From the NCBI GenBank assembly GCA_965224045.1, contig CBDCYD010000007.1:124001-188000 (forward strand): a stretch of 64,000 nucleotides of DNA. The letters run 5' to 3'. The position numbers were made by a program, and so were the translations under genes. The DNA comes from Tectiglobus sp965224045 (GTDB lineage: Bacteria; Pseudomonadota; Alphaproteobacteria; Rhizobiales; Hyphomicrobiaceae). Every line of letters begins with the position of its first letter. The first letter of the stretch is position 1. Below are positions 42,373 to 51,346 of the stretch, piece after piece. The notes beneath the pieces were generated by a model, which saw only the letters and a list, made by a program, of their open reading frames with translations, made no database searches and was not told where the DNA came from.

Positions 42373-43353
42373 TCACGCCTCGCCGCTTGCAACGTGGCGC
42401 AGATTCCGGTCTGCCCAAGTCGCACGTTTTTTGCGATCCTCGTCCCCGCGGCAACGATCGCGATCGGCGCAGCTGTCGCACGGCGCCAGCTTGGGCCCAT
42501 AGCCGAACGACTCCCGCCTAAATCCGCTCATCATGGCGGAGCAGTAAAGTGCGAACATCGCCCCCGGCCGACTAATTGTGCCCACCACGAACCGATCGTG
42601 CTCGGCAAGACCTTCGATGAACTGGCAGCACGGATAAACGTTACCATTCCAGGCGATGGTTATCTCGTGGAATGGCCGATCGCAGGGTGAAAAGCGCTCC
42701 TGCTGAAGCGGAATGTGATCGAGGGAGCCACCGCGGTTCACGCCAAAATCGTCATAGTTCACAGACTTGACGGTGATCTCCATCCCGCGGAACCGACCTG
42801 AGGCACGAATATCCGTCTGCGGCCGAAAGCGCTCCACGGCGAAGGCCACACCGGTGCGGGCCGAGAGCTGCGAAATGCGGCCGATCTGCTGTCCATCGTC
42901 ATACGTTGCGTCGCGAGCGACATGTGGTGTCACGACAAGGCGGCTCACGCCGTGGCTGCTCAGGCGCTCCAGCACGCGTCGGTTAAGGTAGTCGCCGTTG
43001 GTGTTGAACCACACCCGGGCATCGGGAAGTTTCTCCTTGAATTGGGCGACAGCTTCGTACGTGAATTCATCCGCGAGCGGTTCGTTGAAAAGATTGAGGC
43101 ATATGCTGCGCGCATACCCGATCTCGACCAGATCATCCAGGATCCAGTGAAATCGTTCCTTCGTCATGCGTTGGATCTTTGAGCGCCGATCAATCAGCGA
43201 CACCGGGCAATAGCTGCACTGACGGTTGCAATAATCAAACAGCTCGAGCGTGACGTTTTGGACGTAACGCGCAAACAAGCGCCGCTGTGCTGCAGCATCG
43301 TCCTGGGCGGCAAACAGGCCAGGATCGATAAGTGTGTGCCGGTTGAGATCCAT
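42373..43353 (-). CDS. Radical SAM/SPASM domain protein
   Basis: The 326-residue protein carries the radical SAM cluster motif YCNRQCSYC (Cys42, Cys46, Cys49), then FNEPLADEF and WFNTNGDYL as in the partial TIM barrel. The C-terminal SPASM region contains PCDRPFHEITIAWNGNVYPCC and later PCDSCADRDRC, which should bind auxiliary Fe-S clusters. Relatives mature sulfatases or modify peptides and cofactors. The start MDLNRHTLIDP at 43353 lacks a strong site. No short precursor-peptide gene with a Cys- or Gly-rich core is beside it. The substrate is unknown. Confidence 0.85.
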   Translation of the reverse strand: MDLNRHTLIDPGLFAAQDDAAAQRRLFARYVQNVTLELFDYCNRQCSYCPVSLIDRRSKIQRMTKERFHWILDDLVEIGYARSICLNLFNEPLADEFTYEAVAQFKEKLPDARVWFNTNGDYLNRRVLERLSSHGVSRLVVTPHVARDATYDDGQQIGRISQLSARTGVAFAVERFRPQTDIRASGRFRGMEITVKSVNYDDFGVNRGGSLDHIPLQQERFSPCDRPFHEITIAWNGNVYPCCQFIEGLAEHDRFVVGTISRPGAMFALYCSAMMSGFRRESFGYGPKLAPCDSCADRDRCRGDEDRKKRATWADRNLRHVASGEA

Positions 43354-43503
43354 ACCGTGTCGTCTCTGCGCCGCTGATGACCGTTTGGGCAGGCAGTGCA
43401 GGTCACACGTGCCCATCGGCTTTCGATACTGTCATCGCCAGCCATGACACGCCAATCGCTTCATCGTGACGATCAAAGGCACGTCCGTCCACGATAAATA
43501 GAC

Positions 43504-43593
43504 TGGCGGAGGGGGTGGGATTCGAACCCACGAGACGGTTGCCCGCCTGCCGGTTTTCAAGACCGGTGCCTTCAACCACTCGGCCACCCCTCC
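43504..43593 (-). tRNA. tRNA-Ser (anticodon UGA)
   Basis: On the minus strand the gene starts GGAGGGGTGGCCGAGTGG and folds as a cloverleaf with a long variable arm, as in serine tRNAs. The anticodon stem GCACCGGTC TTGAAAA CCGG places TGA as anticodon (reads UCA codons), and GTTCGAATC is the T loop. The acceptor arms GGAGGGG and CCCCTCC pair fully, followed by discriminator G and an encoded CCA (43504-43506). Total length is 90 bases. Confidence 0.96.
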
Positions 43594-43882
43594 GGGCGCT
43601 TCAGCCGGACCGTGGACGGTTCCCGCCCACGGTGCGAGCACGGTCAGAGTTGTCTGCCATGCTTGCCACGAGCAACGGGTGACGTGAATGCCGCACGACC
43701 CGCAACCACTATCGGGGATTGGCCTTGCGCTCAAGTGCGGCCAATCCGCCAGCACCGCCCCTGAAAACACGGTGCTCGCGACGCAAGCCCACGCGATCAC
43801 GACTCCAACCAGGCCGGCAAATCTGTTAAGTCCAGGTCGTGAGATGCCAATGCCCAACTTGAGCCTGAGGAGTCGATCGCCG

Positions 43883-45061
43883 ATGCCTTCCAGCCCTCTC
43901 TACCGAATGGCGCGCTGCCTCATTGTCGTGGTCATTCTGGTCGTGTGCGGTTCTCCGGCAATCGCGCAATCCAACGGTTTCAAGTCCAAGGCGAAACACG
44001 CCATCCTGGTCGACTATGCAAGCGGCGCAATACTCTACGAAAAGGACGCCGACACACTCATGCAACCGGCCAGCATGAGCAAACTCATGACCTTGGCCGT
44101 GGTGTTCAAGGCGATCAAGTCCGGCGAGTTGAGCATGAGTGACGAATTCGTCATGAGCGAGCATGCCTGGCGCACTGGAGGCGCGCCATCGCGCACATCC
44201 GCGATGTTCGTGCCGATCAACAAACGCGCAACCCTCAACGAACTGCTGCAGGGCATCATTGTCCAGTCCGGCAACGATGCAGCCATCGCTATAGCAGAAG
44301 GCCTGGCCGGATCAGAGGCTGCCTTTGCCCAAGTCATGACCCGCGAGGCGCGGCGCATAGGCCTGACCAAATCGACGTTCGGCAATCCCACCGGCCTGCC
44401 GCACCCGGATCAACTCATGACCGCGCGCGAATTGGCGCTCTTATCCGCACATATCATCCGCGAGTATCCCGATTTCTATAAGATGTTCGCGCAGAAGCGC
44501 TTCAACTATCGCCGGCACAAATTCATCAACCGCAACCGGCTGTTGTTTGCCAAGATGGGGGTCGACGGCCTCAAGACGGGATACGTCAGCGCCTCCGGCT
44601 ACGGCGTCGTGCTCTCTGCCGTACGCGAAAATCGCCGCTTGATTGCGGTCCTCGGCGGGCTAAAGACCTCCAACGAGCGATGGGCCGAAGCGCGCCGCAT
44701 TCTTGAGTGGGGATTCAACGGTTTCAGCGATTTCCAAATCTTCGACGGCGATCAGGTCGTCGGCCAGGCACGCGTGTGGGGCGGCACCCAGATTTACGTT
44801 CCCTTGGTCGGCCAAAAGCCGATCTCGATCGTCCTGCCGCGATTTCCCGTTAATCAGAAACTGCGCGCTGAAGTGGTCTACGACACGCCGCTCAAGCCTC
44901 CGATCGCAAAGGGCGACCGTGTCGCCGTTCTGCAGGTCAGGAGCACCAGTGGCACAACCAACCGCGTCCCTCTTTATGCTGCAGAATCCGTCGAAAAGGG
45001 AGGCACAATTCGGCGCGGCCTTGATTCCCTGTTCCATCTCGCTTTCGGCTGGTTGCCCTGA
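43883..45061 (+). CDS. dacA: D-alanyl-D-alanine carboxypeptidase (penicillin-binding protein 5/6 family)
   Basis: The 392-residue protein has a signal peptide (about 8-28) and the serine peptidase S11 motifs: SMSK (64-67) with the nucleophile Ser64, the SGN triad element in QSGNDAAIAIAEG, and KTG in DGLKTGYVSASGYG. A C-terminal PBP5-like beta domain and a weakly amphipathic tail (RRGLDSLFHLAFGWLP) follow, the latter likely a membrane anchor. It trims the terminal D-Ala of peptidoglycan stem peptides. GAGGAG ten bases upstream selects ATG 43883 over earlier in-frame ATGs. It starts a tight co-directional run through tmk and holB. Confidence 0.93.
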   Translation: MPSSPLYRMARCLIVVVILVVCGSPAIAQSNGFKSKAKHAILVDYASGAILYEKDADTLMQPASMSKLMTLAVVFKAIKSGELSMSDEFVMSEHAWRTGGAPSRTSAMFVPINKRATLNELLQGIIVQSGNDAAIAIAEGLAGSEAAFAQVMTREARRIGLTKSTFGNPTGLPHPDQLMTARELALLSAHIIREYPDFYKMFAQKRFNYRRHKFINRNRLLFAKMGVDGLKTGYVSASGYGVVLSAVRENRRLIAVLGGLKTSNERWAEARRILEWGFNGFSDFQIFDGDQVVGQARVWGGTQIYVPLVGQKPISIVLPRFPVNQKLRAEVVYDTPLKPPIAKGDRVAVLQVRSTSGTTNRVPLYAAESVEKGGTIRRGLDSLFHLAFGWLP

Positions 45062-45062
45062 C

Positions 45063-45743
45063 GTGACGACACCCACAAAACAAGCCCGCTTCATCACCAT
45101 TGAGGGCGGGGAAGGTACGGGCAAGTCGACCCAGGCCGCCCGCCTGGCCACCCGCCTCCAAGCACGCGGAATGTCCGCCAAGATCACCCGCGAACCCGGC
45201 GGCACCCCGTTTGCAGAACGGGTGCGCCAAGTCATATTGGACCCGGCGACACCGCCGCACACGGCCCTGGCGGAAGCACTGCTCTTCAGTGCGGCCCGCG
45301 CCGACCACCTCGAGGGTTTGATCCGACCGGCGCTCGCAGCCGGGCAATGGGTAATTTGTGACCGCTTTGCCGACTCGACGAGAGCCTACCAGGGAGCTGC
45401 CGGCGCCGTACCTATGGCGGTGCTCACCGCCATTGAGGGCGTGGTTGTCGCAGGCACCCGGCCGGATTTGACGCTCATTCTCGACCTGCCGGTTGCCGAC
45501 GCGTTCGCCCGCGTCGGCAACCGCCGCAACGCCGACATCCAAACTGCGCAGTCCCGCACCGATCCGGACCCCTACGAACGTCGCGCCGCCGCGTTTCATG
45601 AAAAACTCCGCCAGGGCTATCTCGACATCGCCGCCGACGAACCGGACCGTTGTGTCGTGATTGATGCAGCCGCAAGCGAAGATGAGGTCGCCCGGGCTGT
45701 CTGGAATGCCGTTTCAGCCCGCCTCCTTAATGAGGATCGCTAG
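45063..45743 (+). CDS. tmk: Thymidylate kinase
   Basis: The 226-residue protein begins at GTG 45063, one base after the dacA stop. The P-loop reads FITIEGGEGTGKST (about 10-23), DRFADST is the DRY/DR(F/Y) motif binding dTMP, and PDLTLILDLP is the core strand. A lid region with RRNADIQTAQSRTD follows. It phosphorylates dTMP to dTDP for DNA synthesis. The extreme end overlaps the holB start, so tmk and holB are translationally linked, as in many bacteria. Confidence 0.95.
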   Translation: MTTPTKQARFITIEGGEGTGKSTQAARLATRLQARGMSAKITREPGGTPFAERVRQVILDPATPPHTALAEALLFSAARADHLEGLIRPALAAGQWVICDRFADSTRAYQGAAGAVPMAVLTAIEGVVVAGTRPDLTLILDLPVADAFARVGNRRNADIQTAQSRTDPDPYERRAAAFHEKLRQGYLDIAADEPDRCVVIDAAASEDEVARAVWNAVSARLLNEDR

Positions 45744-46873
45744 TGGCTCGCCGCGTCATAACGACCGAAATCGAAACCTATCCGGAAGCCGACCGACTGG
45801 AAGGTTTTCCACACCCGCGCGCAACGCGCCGACTGTTCGGCCACGACGCAGAGCGGGCTGACCTGGCGACTGCGATCGACACCGGAAAGCTTCATCATGC
45901 CTGGATGTTGTCCGGGCCGGAAGGTATCGGCAAGGCAACCTTCGCCTATCACGCAGCCCGCTATGCCCTTGCCTCGGCCGACCAGCGCACCGGTCCCCTT
46001 GATGTCTCCCCCGAAAGTTCTGTCGCACGTCAGGTCGACCACCTGTCCCATCCGGGGCTGCTGGTCATCCGCCGCGCCTATGACATCAAGACCAAGCGGT
46101 TTCCCGCGGCAATCACCGTTGATGCGGTGCGCCGGTTGCGCGGCTTCCTAAACCACCGTGCAGCTCCGCAAGCGTGGCGCGCAATCGTTGTTGATCGCGC
46201 TGACGAACTCAACGTCAATGCCGCTAACGCACTCCTCAAGTCGCTCGAGGAGCCGCCCGCGCGAACGCTTTTTTTCCTGGTCACGCTCGAACCAGGCCGC
46301 CTACTGCCGACGATCAGATCGCGGTGCCGGCTGCTGGCTTTTCAGCCGTTGAACATGGAAACATTGATCACGGCAGCAAAGCAGGCCTATGACGCATCCG
46401 ACGAACCAGCGGATCCGGGTCCCGCCCCCGATTGGGACAGACTGGCCGCTGGCGCCAATGGCAGCGTTCGCCGTCTTCTCCAGTTGGCAACACCGGGAGG
46501 AAAGGACCTGACGGCGATGGTTGGACGTGTCCTGGCGATGGCCGGCCAAACGGACTGGCAGTTTGGCCACGATGTTGCTGATCGTCTGGCCCCCGCACAG
46601 GCGCAGCCCGACTACGAACTCTTTCTCGATCTCCTGCATGAGCGTCTGGCCCAGCTCATAAGGGCTCGTGCCGGTCATCCGGCGACACCGGCCGACCAGG
46701 CCTTGGCTCTGCAACTTATTTCTTCGGACGGTCTTGCAAGCTGGGTTGACCTGTGGGAGACACTCCACCGCGAGCGACTGCACGTCCAGGCTCTTAACTT
46801 GGACCGCAGCGCCTTTCTGCTGGACATTTTCGCGCGTATGCAACGCGCTGCGTCCACCGATGTCCGTAGTTGA
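45743..46873 (+). CDS. holB: DNA polymerase III delta-prime subunit
   Basis: The 376-residue protein starts at GTG 45743, overlapping the tmk stop. It has the clamp-loader AAA+ fold: LHHAWMLSGPEGIGKAT (Walker A at about 58-66) and VVDRADELNVNAANALLKSLEEPPARTLFFLVT, which is the delta-prime signature including the arginine-sensor region IRSRC. As in other delta-prime subunits, it probably does not hydrolyse ATP effectively. It works in the complex that loads the beta clamp. Confidence 0.95.
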   Translation: MARRVITTEIETYPEADRLEGFPHPRATRRLFGHDAERADLATAIDTGKLHHAWMLSGPEGIGKATFAYHAARYALASADQRTGPLDVSPESSVARQVDHLSHPGLLVIRRAYDIKTKRFPAAITVDAVRRLRGFLNHRAAPQAWRAIVVDRADELNVNAANALLKSLEEPPARTLFFLVTLEPGRLLPTIRSRCRLLAFQPLNMETLITAAKQAYDASDEPADPGPAPDWDRLAAGANGSVRRLLQLATPGGKDLTAMVGRVLAMAGQTDWQFGHDVADRLAPAQAQPDYELFLDLLHERLAQLIRARAGHPATPADQALALQLISSDGLASWVDLWETLHRERLHVQALNLDRSAFLLDIFARMQRAASTDVRS

Positions 46874-46950
46874 AGCGTTTGATGCTGCTGGTTCGGTGAT
46901 AATTCAACCGGGCCATGCTGCACTGTCATCGCAATGAACGAGGATTGACT

Positions 46951-48507
46951 ATGGCCGCCGGCCAGAAATTCTACATAACCACGGCGATATCCTATCCCAA
47001 TGGCGCGCCTCACATCGGCCACGCCTACGAGGCCATCGCAACGGACGCGATTGCCCGTTTCGAGCGGGCTGACGGCAAGGACGTCTTCTTTCTGACCGGC
47101 ACCGACGAACACGGTCTCAAAATGCAGCAGACCGCCCAGCGCGAGGGCATGTCACCGCGCGAGTTGGCGGATCGCAACGCGGCCATTTTCGAGAAGATGG
47201 TGGCGACGCTCAATCTCTCACACGACGACTTCATCCGCACGTCCGAACCTCGCCATTACCGCTCGTCGGAAGAAATCTGGCGGCGCATGGCGGCCAACGG
47301 CGACATCTACACTGCCAACTACGCAGGCTGGTACTCGGTGCGCGACGAGGCATTCTATAGCGAGGATGAGACCACGGTCGGCGATGACGGTGTGCGGTAC
47401 GGCCCGCAGGGCACGCCCGTGGAATGGAACGAGGAAGAGACGTTCTTCTTCCGCCTGTCCGCGTATCAAGAAAAGCTCCTCGCGCACTACGATGCCAACC
47501 CGGACTTCATTCTGCCGCCGGTTCGACGCAATGAAGTTCGCAGTTTCGTCAAAGGCGGCCTGCAGGACCTGTCGATTTCGCGCACGACCCTCGACTGGGG
47601 CATTCCCGTCCCGGGAACACCCGAACACGTGATGTATGTCTGGGTCGACGCCCTGACCAACTACATCACCGGCGTCGGTTTTCCCGATGAAAACGCCGCC
47701 AACTGGCATTACTGGCCGGCAGATGTGCATGTCATTGGCAAGGACATCATCCGCTTCCACGCCGTCTACTGGCCGGCCTTTCTCATGTCTGCTGGGCTGG
47801 AACTTCCGCAACGCGTTTTCGCCCATGGGTTTATGCTGAGCCGCGGCGAGAAGATGTCGAAGTCCGTCGGCAACGTGATTGATCCGTTCAATCTTGCAGA
47901 TGAGTTCGGCGTCGACCAGATCCGCTACTTCTTCCTGCGGGAAGTGAATTTCGGGCAGGACGGAAATTACTCGCCGGAGGCGATCACCAACCGCATCAAT
48001 GCGGATCTGGCCAACGACCTTGGCAACCTTGCTCAACGGTCATTGTCGATGATCAACAAGAACTGCGATGCCAAAGTACCGCAACCCGGACCTCTCACCA
48101 GCGCCGATGAGACGATCCTTGCAGCGGCCGACGGTATCTACGCACCGGCCAGGACGGCGATGGACCGCCAGGCCATCAAACAATATCTCGATGCCGTCTG
48201 GGCGGTCGTTGCGGACGCAAATCGATATTTTGCGAGTGAGGAGCCCTGGGCCAAACGCAAGTCCGATCCGGACCGCATGAACACGATCCTCTATGTCACG
48301 GCCGAAGTTGTCCGCCAGATTGCCATCCTTGCCCAGCCGGTTGTACCGACGGGTGCAACCAAGCTCCTCGATATGTTGGCAGTCGCGCCCGCAGATCGCG
48401 CGTTCGCCCATCTCGGCAAGTCGGGCCGCCTTGCGCCGGGCAAGGAGTTACCGAAGCCGGAAGGGGCTTTTCCCCGCCACACGCTTTCGGAAGCAGAGGC
48501 TTCCTGA
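46951..48507 (+). CDS. metG: Methionine--tRNA ligase
   Basis: The 518-residue class I synthetase has the HIGH motif in NGAPHIGHAYEA and KMSKS in EKMSKSVGNVIDPF. The type with a two-knuckle insertion without the four-Cys zinc site is indicated by AGWYSVRDEAFYSE. It lacks the C-terminal EMAP-like tRNA-binding domain seen in longer MetG proteins, which is normal for the 510-520 residue form. GAGGATTGACT upstream supports ATG 46951. It lies 77 bases after holB in the same run. Confidence 0.96.
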   Translation: MAAGQKFYITTAISYPNGAPHIGHAYEAIATDAIARFERADGKDVFFLTGTDEHGLKMQQTAQREGMSPRELADRNAAIFEKMVATLNLSHDDFIRTSEPRHYRSSEEIWRRMAANGDIYTANYAGWYSVRDEAFYSEDETTVGDDGVRYGPQGTPVEWNEEETFFFRLSAYQEKLLAHYDANPDFILPPVRRNEVRSFVKGGLQDLSISRTTLDWGIPVPGTPEHVMYVWVDALTNYITGVGFPDENAANWHYWPADVHVIGKDIIRFHAVYWPAFLMSAGLELPQRVFAHGFMLSRGEKMSKSVGNVIDPFNLADEFGVDQIRYFFLREVNFGQDGNYSPEAITNRINADLANDLGNLAQRSLSMINKNCDAKVPQPGPLTSADETILAAADGIYAPARTAMDRQAIKQYLDAVWAVVADANRYFASEEPWAKRKSDPDRMNTILYVTAEVVRQIAILAQPVVPTGATKLLDMLAVAPADRAFAHLGKSGRLAPGKELPKPEGAFPRHTLSEAEAS

Positions 48508-48516
48508 TCGATCGCC

Positions 48517-49320
48517 ATGCTTGTCGACCACCATTGTCACCTGGATTTCCCGCAGTTTGCCGATGACCTCGATGGCGTCGTTGCACGTGCTGCAGAAGCC
48601 GGCGTCGCCACGCTCGTCACCATCTCGACGCGGGTCCGCCAACTTGACAAACTGCTGGCGATCGCCGAGCGCTTCGAGAACGTTTATTGCTCTGTTGGCA
48701 CCCACCCTCACTATGCCGACGAAGAGCGCGACATTCCTCTTTCAGCGTTGATCGAGCGGTCCCGACATCCAAAGGTGGTTGCAATCGGCGAGGCAGGTCT
48801 CGACTACTTCTATCAGCGCAGCTCGCGCGAAGCACAGGCCGAGGGATTTCGGCGCCATATCGCCGCCGCGCGCGAGACCGGCCTGCCCTTGGAGATCCAT
48901 GCCCGCGACGCTGATGAAGATACAGCCCGCATCCTCGAGGAAGAACACACCAATGGGCCGTTCACGGCCATTCTGCACTGCTTTACGGGCGGCACTGAGT
49001 TGGCGGAGCGGGCGCTTGCCCTGGGCCACTATATCTCGTTCACAGGTGTGGTGACGTTCAAGACGGCCGATCCATTGCGGGAGGTTGCCGCTTCGATCCC
49101 GATTGACCGGCTGCTGGTCGAGACTGATGCGCCCTATCTCGCTCCGGTTCCCTATCGCAGCAAGACGAACGAGCCGGCATTCGTGCGCCACACGGCGGCG
49201 AAACTGGCAGAACTCAAGGGCGTTTCGCCCGCAGACCTGGCTACTGCGACGACCGACAATTTCTTTCGCCTGTTTTCAAAGGTGCCAAGACCGGCGGTTC
49301 AGGAGCCCATCGTGCGATGA
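48517..49320 (+). CDS. TatD family metal-dependent deoxyribonuclease
   Basis: The 267-residue protein is a TIM-barrel hydrolase. MLVDHHCHLDFPQF gives the HxH metal site, AIGEAGLDYFYQ the metal Glu, PLEIHARDADEDT and AILHCFTGG further His ligands, and VETDAPYLAPVPYRSKTNEP the final Asp. TatD proteins have 3'-5' exonuclease activity toward DNA. It starts 9 bases after metG, and its last four bases (ATGA) overlap the start of the next gene, so the run continues. It corresponds to the YcfH-type paralogue next to holB in many bacteria. Confidence 0.94.
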   Translation: MLVDHHCHLDFPQFADDLDGVVARAAEAGVATLVTISTRVRQLDKLLAIAERFENVYCSVGTHPHYADEERDIPLSALIERSRHPKVVAIGEAGLDYFYQRSSREAQAEGFRRHIAAARETGLPLEIHARDADEDTARILEEEHTNGPFTAILHCFTGGTELAERALALGHYISFTGVVTFKTADPLREVAASIPIDRLLVETDAPYLAPVPYRSKTNEPAFVRHTAAKLAELKGVSPADLATATTDNFFRLFSKVPRPAVQEPIVR

Positions 49321-50117
49321 CGCTGAAATGTACGATCATGGGCTGTGGGTCCTCAGGCGGTGTGCCTCGGGTCGGCAATGACTGGGGGGCGTGCGACCCC
49401 GACAACGCCAAAAATCGCCGCCAACGGTGTTCCGCCTTGATTGAGAAATTCGACGAGAAAGGGCGCGCAACCATACTTCTCGTCGACACCGGTCCGGATT
49501 TGCGCGCCCAGATGTTGACGGTCAATCTGCGCAAGACGGACGCCGTACTCTACACCCACGACCACGCCGACCATACCCACGGCATCGACGATTTGCGGTT
49601 TCTCGCCTATCGCATGAAGAACCGCATCGAGATCTGGTCTGACGAGCGAACCCGCAACAGCCTCACAACGCGATTTGCCTATTGCTTTGCCGGTGGCGGC
49701 CAGAAGGACTATCCCCCGATCCTGCGCGCCAACACGATCCATGCACCTGAACCATTCATCGTCACCGGCGATGCCGGACCTGTAGAGGTGACACCGATAC
49801 CGCAACGGCACGGCAACATTCCTTCATTGGGCTTCCGCGTCGGCAATCTTGCCTATTCGCCAGACATAAGCGATCTCACACCCGAGGCAGCGCAACTGCT
49901 CGACGGCTTGGACGTTTGGATCGTGGATGCGTTGCGCTATCACTACCATCCAAGCCATTTCAACGTCGAACAGGCACTGGACTGGATCAAAGAGCTGAAG
50001 CCCAAACGCGCGATCCTCACCCATCTCAATGTCGAACTGGACTACGAGACACTGTCTAACGAATTGCCGCAGGACATTGAACCGGCCTATGACGGCCTCG
50101 TGGTGGAGCTCAAATAG
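49317..50117 (+). CDS. MBL-fold metal-dependent hydrolase (PhnP-like)
   Basis: The 266-residue protein has the metallo-beta-lactamase motif YTHDHADHTHGID (His81, His83, Asp85, His86) and the N-terminal block IMGCGSSGGVPRVGNDWGACDP with Cys ligands, typical of PhnP-like phosphodiesterases. IVDALRYHYHPSHFN and ILTHLNVELDY complete the metal sites. It overlaps tatD by four bases. PhnP cleaves 5-phosphoribosyl 1,2-cyclic phosphate in phosphonate metabolism, but no phn genes are here, so a general cyclic-phosphate or nucleic-acid role is equally possible. Confidence 0.88.
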   Translation: MTLKCTIMGCGSSGGVPRVGNDWGACDPDNAKNRRQRCSALIEKFDEKGRATILLVDTGPDLRAQMLTVNLRKTDAVLYTHDHADHTHGIDDLRFLAYRMKNRIEIWSDERTRNSLTTRFAYCFAGGGQKDYPPILRANTIHAPEPFIVTGDAGPVEVTPIPQRHGNIPSLGFRVGNLAYSPDISDLTPEAAQLLDGLDVWIVDALRYHYHPSHFNVEQALDWIKELKPKRAILTHLNVELDYETLSNELPQDIEPAYDGLVVELK

Positions 50118-50336
50118 ACGCGCGAAGTGAACCTTCGCTCAAAGCGTCTCAGGCCCGACCAACAGAGCCTGCCTCGCACGGCGAACATTTTGGGCCTGTC
50201 GCAGCAAAACGGAGTCACTCATAAGGGAGCAACGCGACCCGGCCGAATGGCTGCCCCGCCGGAGCCGCCGTGCGCAGCGCGAATAGCGGCGTGAGGCAAT
50301 GAAACCCAAAGTGAGAAGCATTTACTGCGACCCGCA

Positions 50337-51077
50337 TTAGTCTTCACCCTGAGCCCGCTTGAAGCTGAAGACCTTGCCGTTCGCCTCCAGCCGTGGATCG
50401 GCCAACTCCAGAAACAGTGGCTTCAGCTCTTCTGGTGCTGGCAGAGATTCCGGGTCCTCGCCAGGAAACGCCTTTGCCCGCATCTCGGTCCGAACTGGCC
50501 CGGGGTTGAGCAGGTTGACCCGGACCGCTGTGTTGGCAAGCTCCTGGGCGTAGGTCTTGACCAATGCCTCGAGGCCCGCTTTCGACACGGCATAAGGCCC
50601 CCAATAGGCATGATGACCACTGGCTGCGCCCGATGTCACGAATATCCCACGGCCGGCATCGGATTTGCGCAGCACGGGATCGATACTGCGGATCAGGCGC
50701 CAGTTGGCGGTGAGGTTTGTCGTCATCACCGCCTCCCACGCATCATGCGTCACATGCGGCAGCGGCGAGAGAGGACCGAGGATACCGGCGTTGGCCACGA
50801 CGATATCGAGCTTGCCCCAGCGCTCATAGATCGTGGGGCCGAGCACATCCACCTTTTGCGCGTCTGTCAGATCGAGCTGGACCAGCGTTGCGCTCCCGCC
50901 TCCGGCACGGATTTCGTCATCCAGCGCCTCGAGCGCGCCGACCCTGCGAGCGGCGGCGATCACGTGCACGCCGCGCGCGGCCAGGGCAAGAGCAACAGCG
51001 CGCCCAATCCCCCGGGACGCACCGGTGATAAGCGCCAATCGACCGGCCAACCGGTCGTCCATGTCCTGCGCTGTCAC
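50337..51077 (-). CDS. Short-chain dehydrogenase/reductase (SDR)
   Basis: The 246-residue protein has ALITGASRGIGRAVAL (TGxxxGxG cofactor motif), the NAG motif in VVANAGILG, the catalytic Ser in VTSGAASGHHAYWG and the YxxxK pair in YAVSKAG. The GTG at 51077 is preceded by GAGGTGA (51084-51090), a better site than that of ATG 51062. In related genomes an SDR gene often follows purF. Here a TAXI-like gene and a palindromic repeat separate them. The substrate is not evident. Confidence 0.88.
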   Translation of the reverse strand: MTAQDMDDRLAGRLALITGASRGIGRAVALALAARGVHVIAAARRVGALEALDDEIRAGGGSATLVQLDLTDAQKVDVLGPTIYERWGKLDIVVANAGILGPLSPLPHVTHDAWEAVMTTNLTANWRLIRSIDPVLRKSDAGRGIFVTSGAASGHHAYWGPYAVSKAGLEALVKTYAQELANTAVRVNLLNPGPVRTEMRAKAFPGEDPESLPAPEELKPLFLELADPRLEANGKVFSFKRAQGED

Positions 51078-51135
51078 GTTCTGTCACCTCACCTGGTATG
51101 TGGCGCTGCGCCGAAGGCGCGCCGTGCCGTCCTTA

Positions 51136-51268
51136 GATCATCGTGCCTTAAGTTTGAACCGCCGTCGCAGCTTCAACGTAAGGCAAAAGGATGATCACTT
51201 CTAAAGAATCGAGCAACTTCCCGCTTTCATTCGGAATCGCACCGATTCCGAATGAAAGCAGGTTGCTC
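51136..51268. repeat. Dispersed double-hairpin repeat, copy B
   Basis: It is the same length as the copy at 17464-17596 with no gaps and about 82 percent identity by hand count. Hairpin 1 has GATCATC (51136-51142) and GATGATC (51190-51196) as ends. Hairpin 2 has GAGCAAC (51211-51217) and GTTGCTC (51262-51268) as ends around a perfect 17-base stem (51223-51239 with 51243-51259) and a three-base loop. It lies between the SDR start and the TAXI-like gene stop. Confidence 0.87.
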
Positions 51269-51346
51269 TAGCCAGACGCTACCGGTATGGCAAGCACACG
51301 ACATGCGGTTGTTCGTAAGTTGCCGCTTCTGCCTTGCTTTCAGGCT

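Noticed and set aside
41927..43353. A RiPP cluster made of the small exported protein and the radical SAM protein
   Set aside because: The genes are convergent, the small protein has a Sec-type signal peptide and no Cys-, Gly- or repeat-rich core, and there is no peptidase or exporter of the RiPP type.
43432..43857. A 141-codon minus-strand frame
   Set aside because: It reads through the complete tRNA-Ser gene, so it cannot be a normal protein gene.
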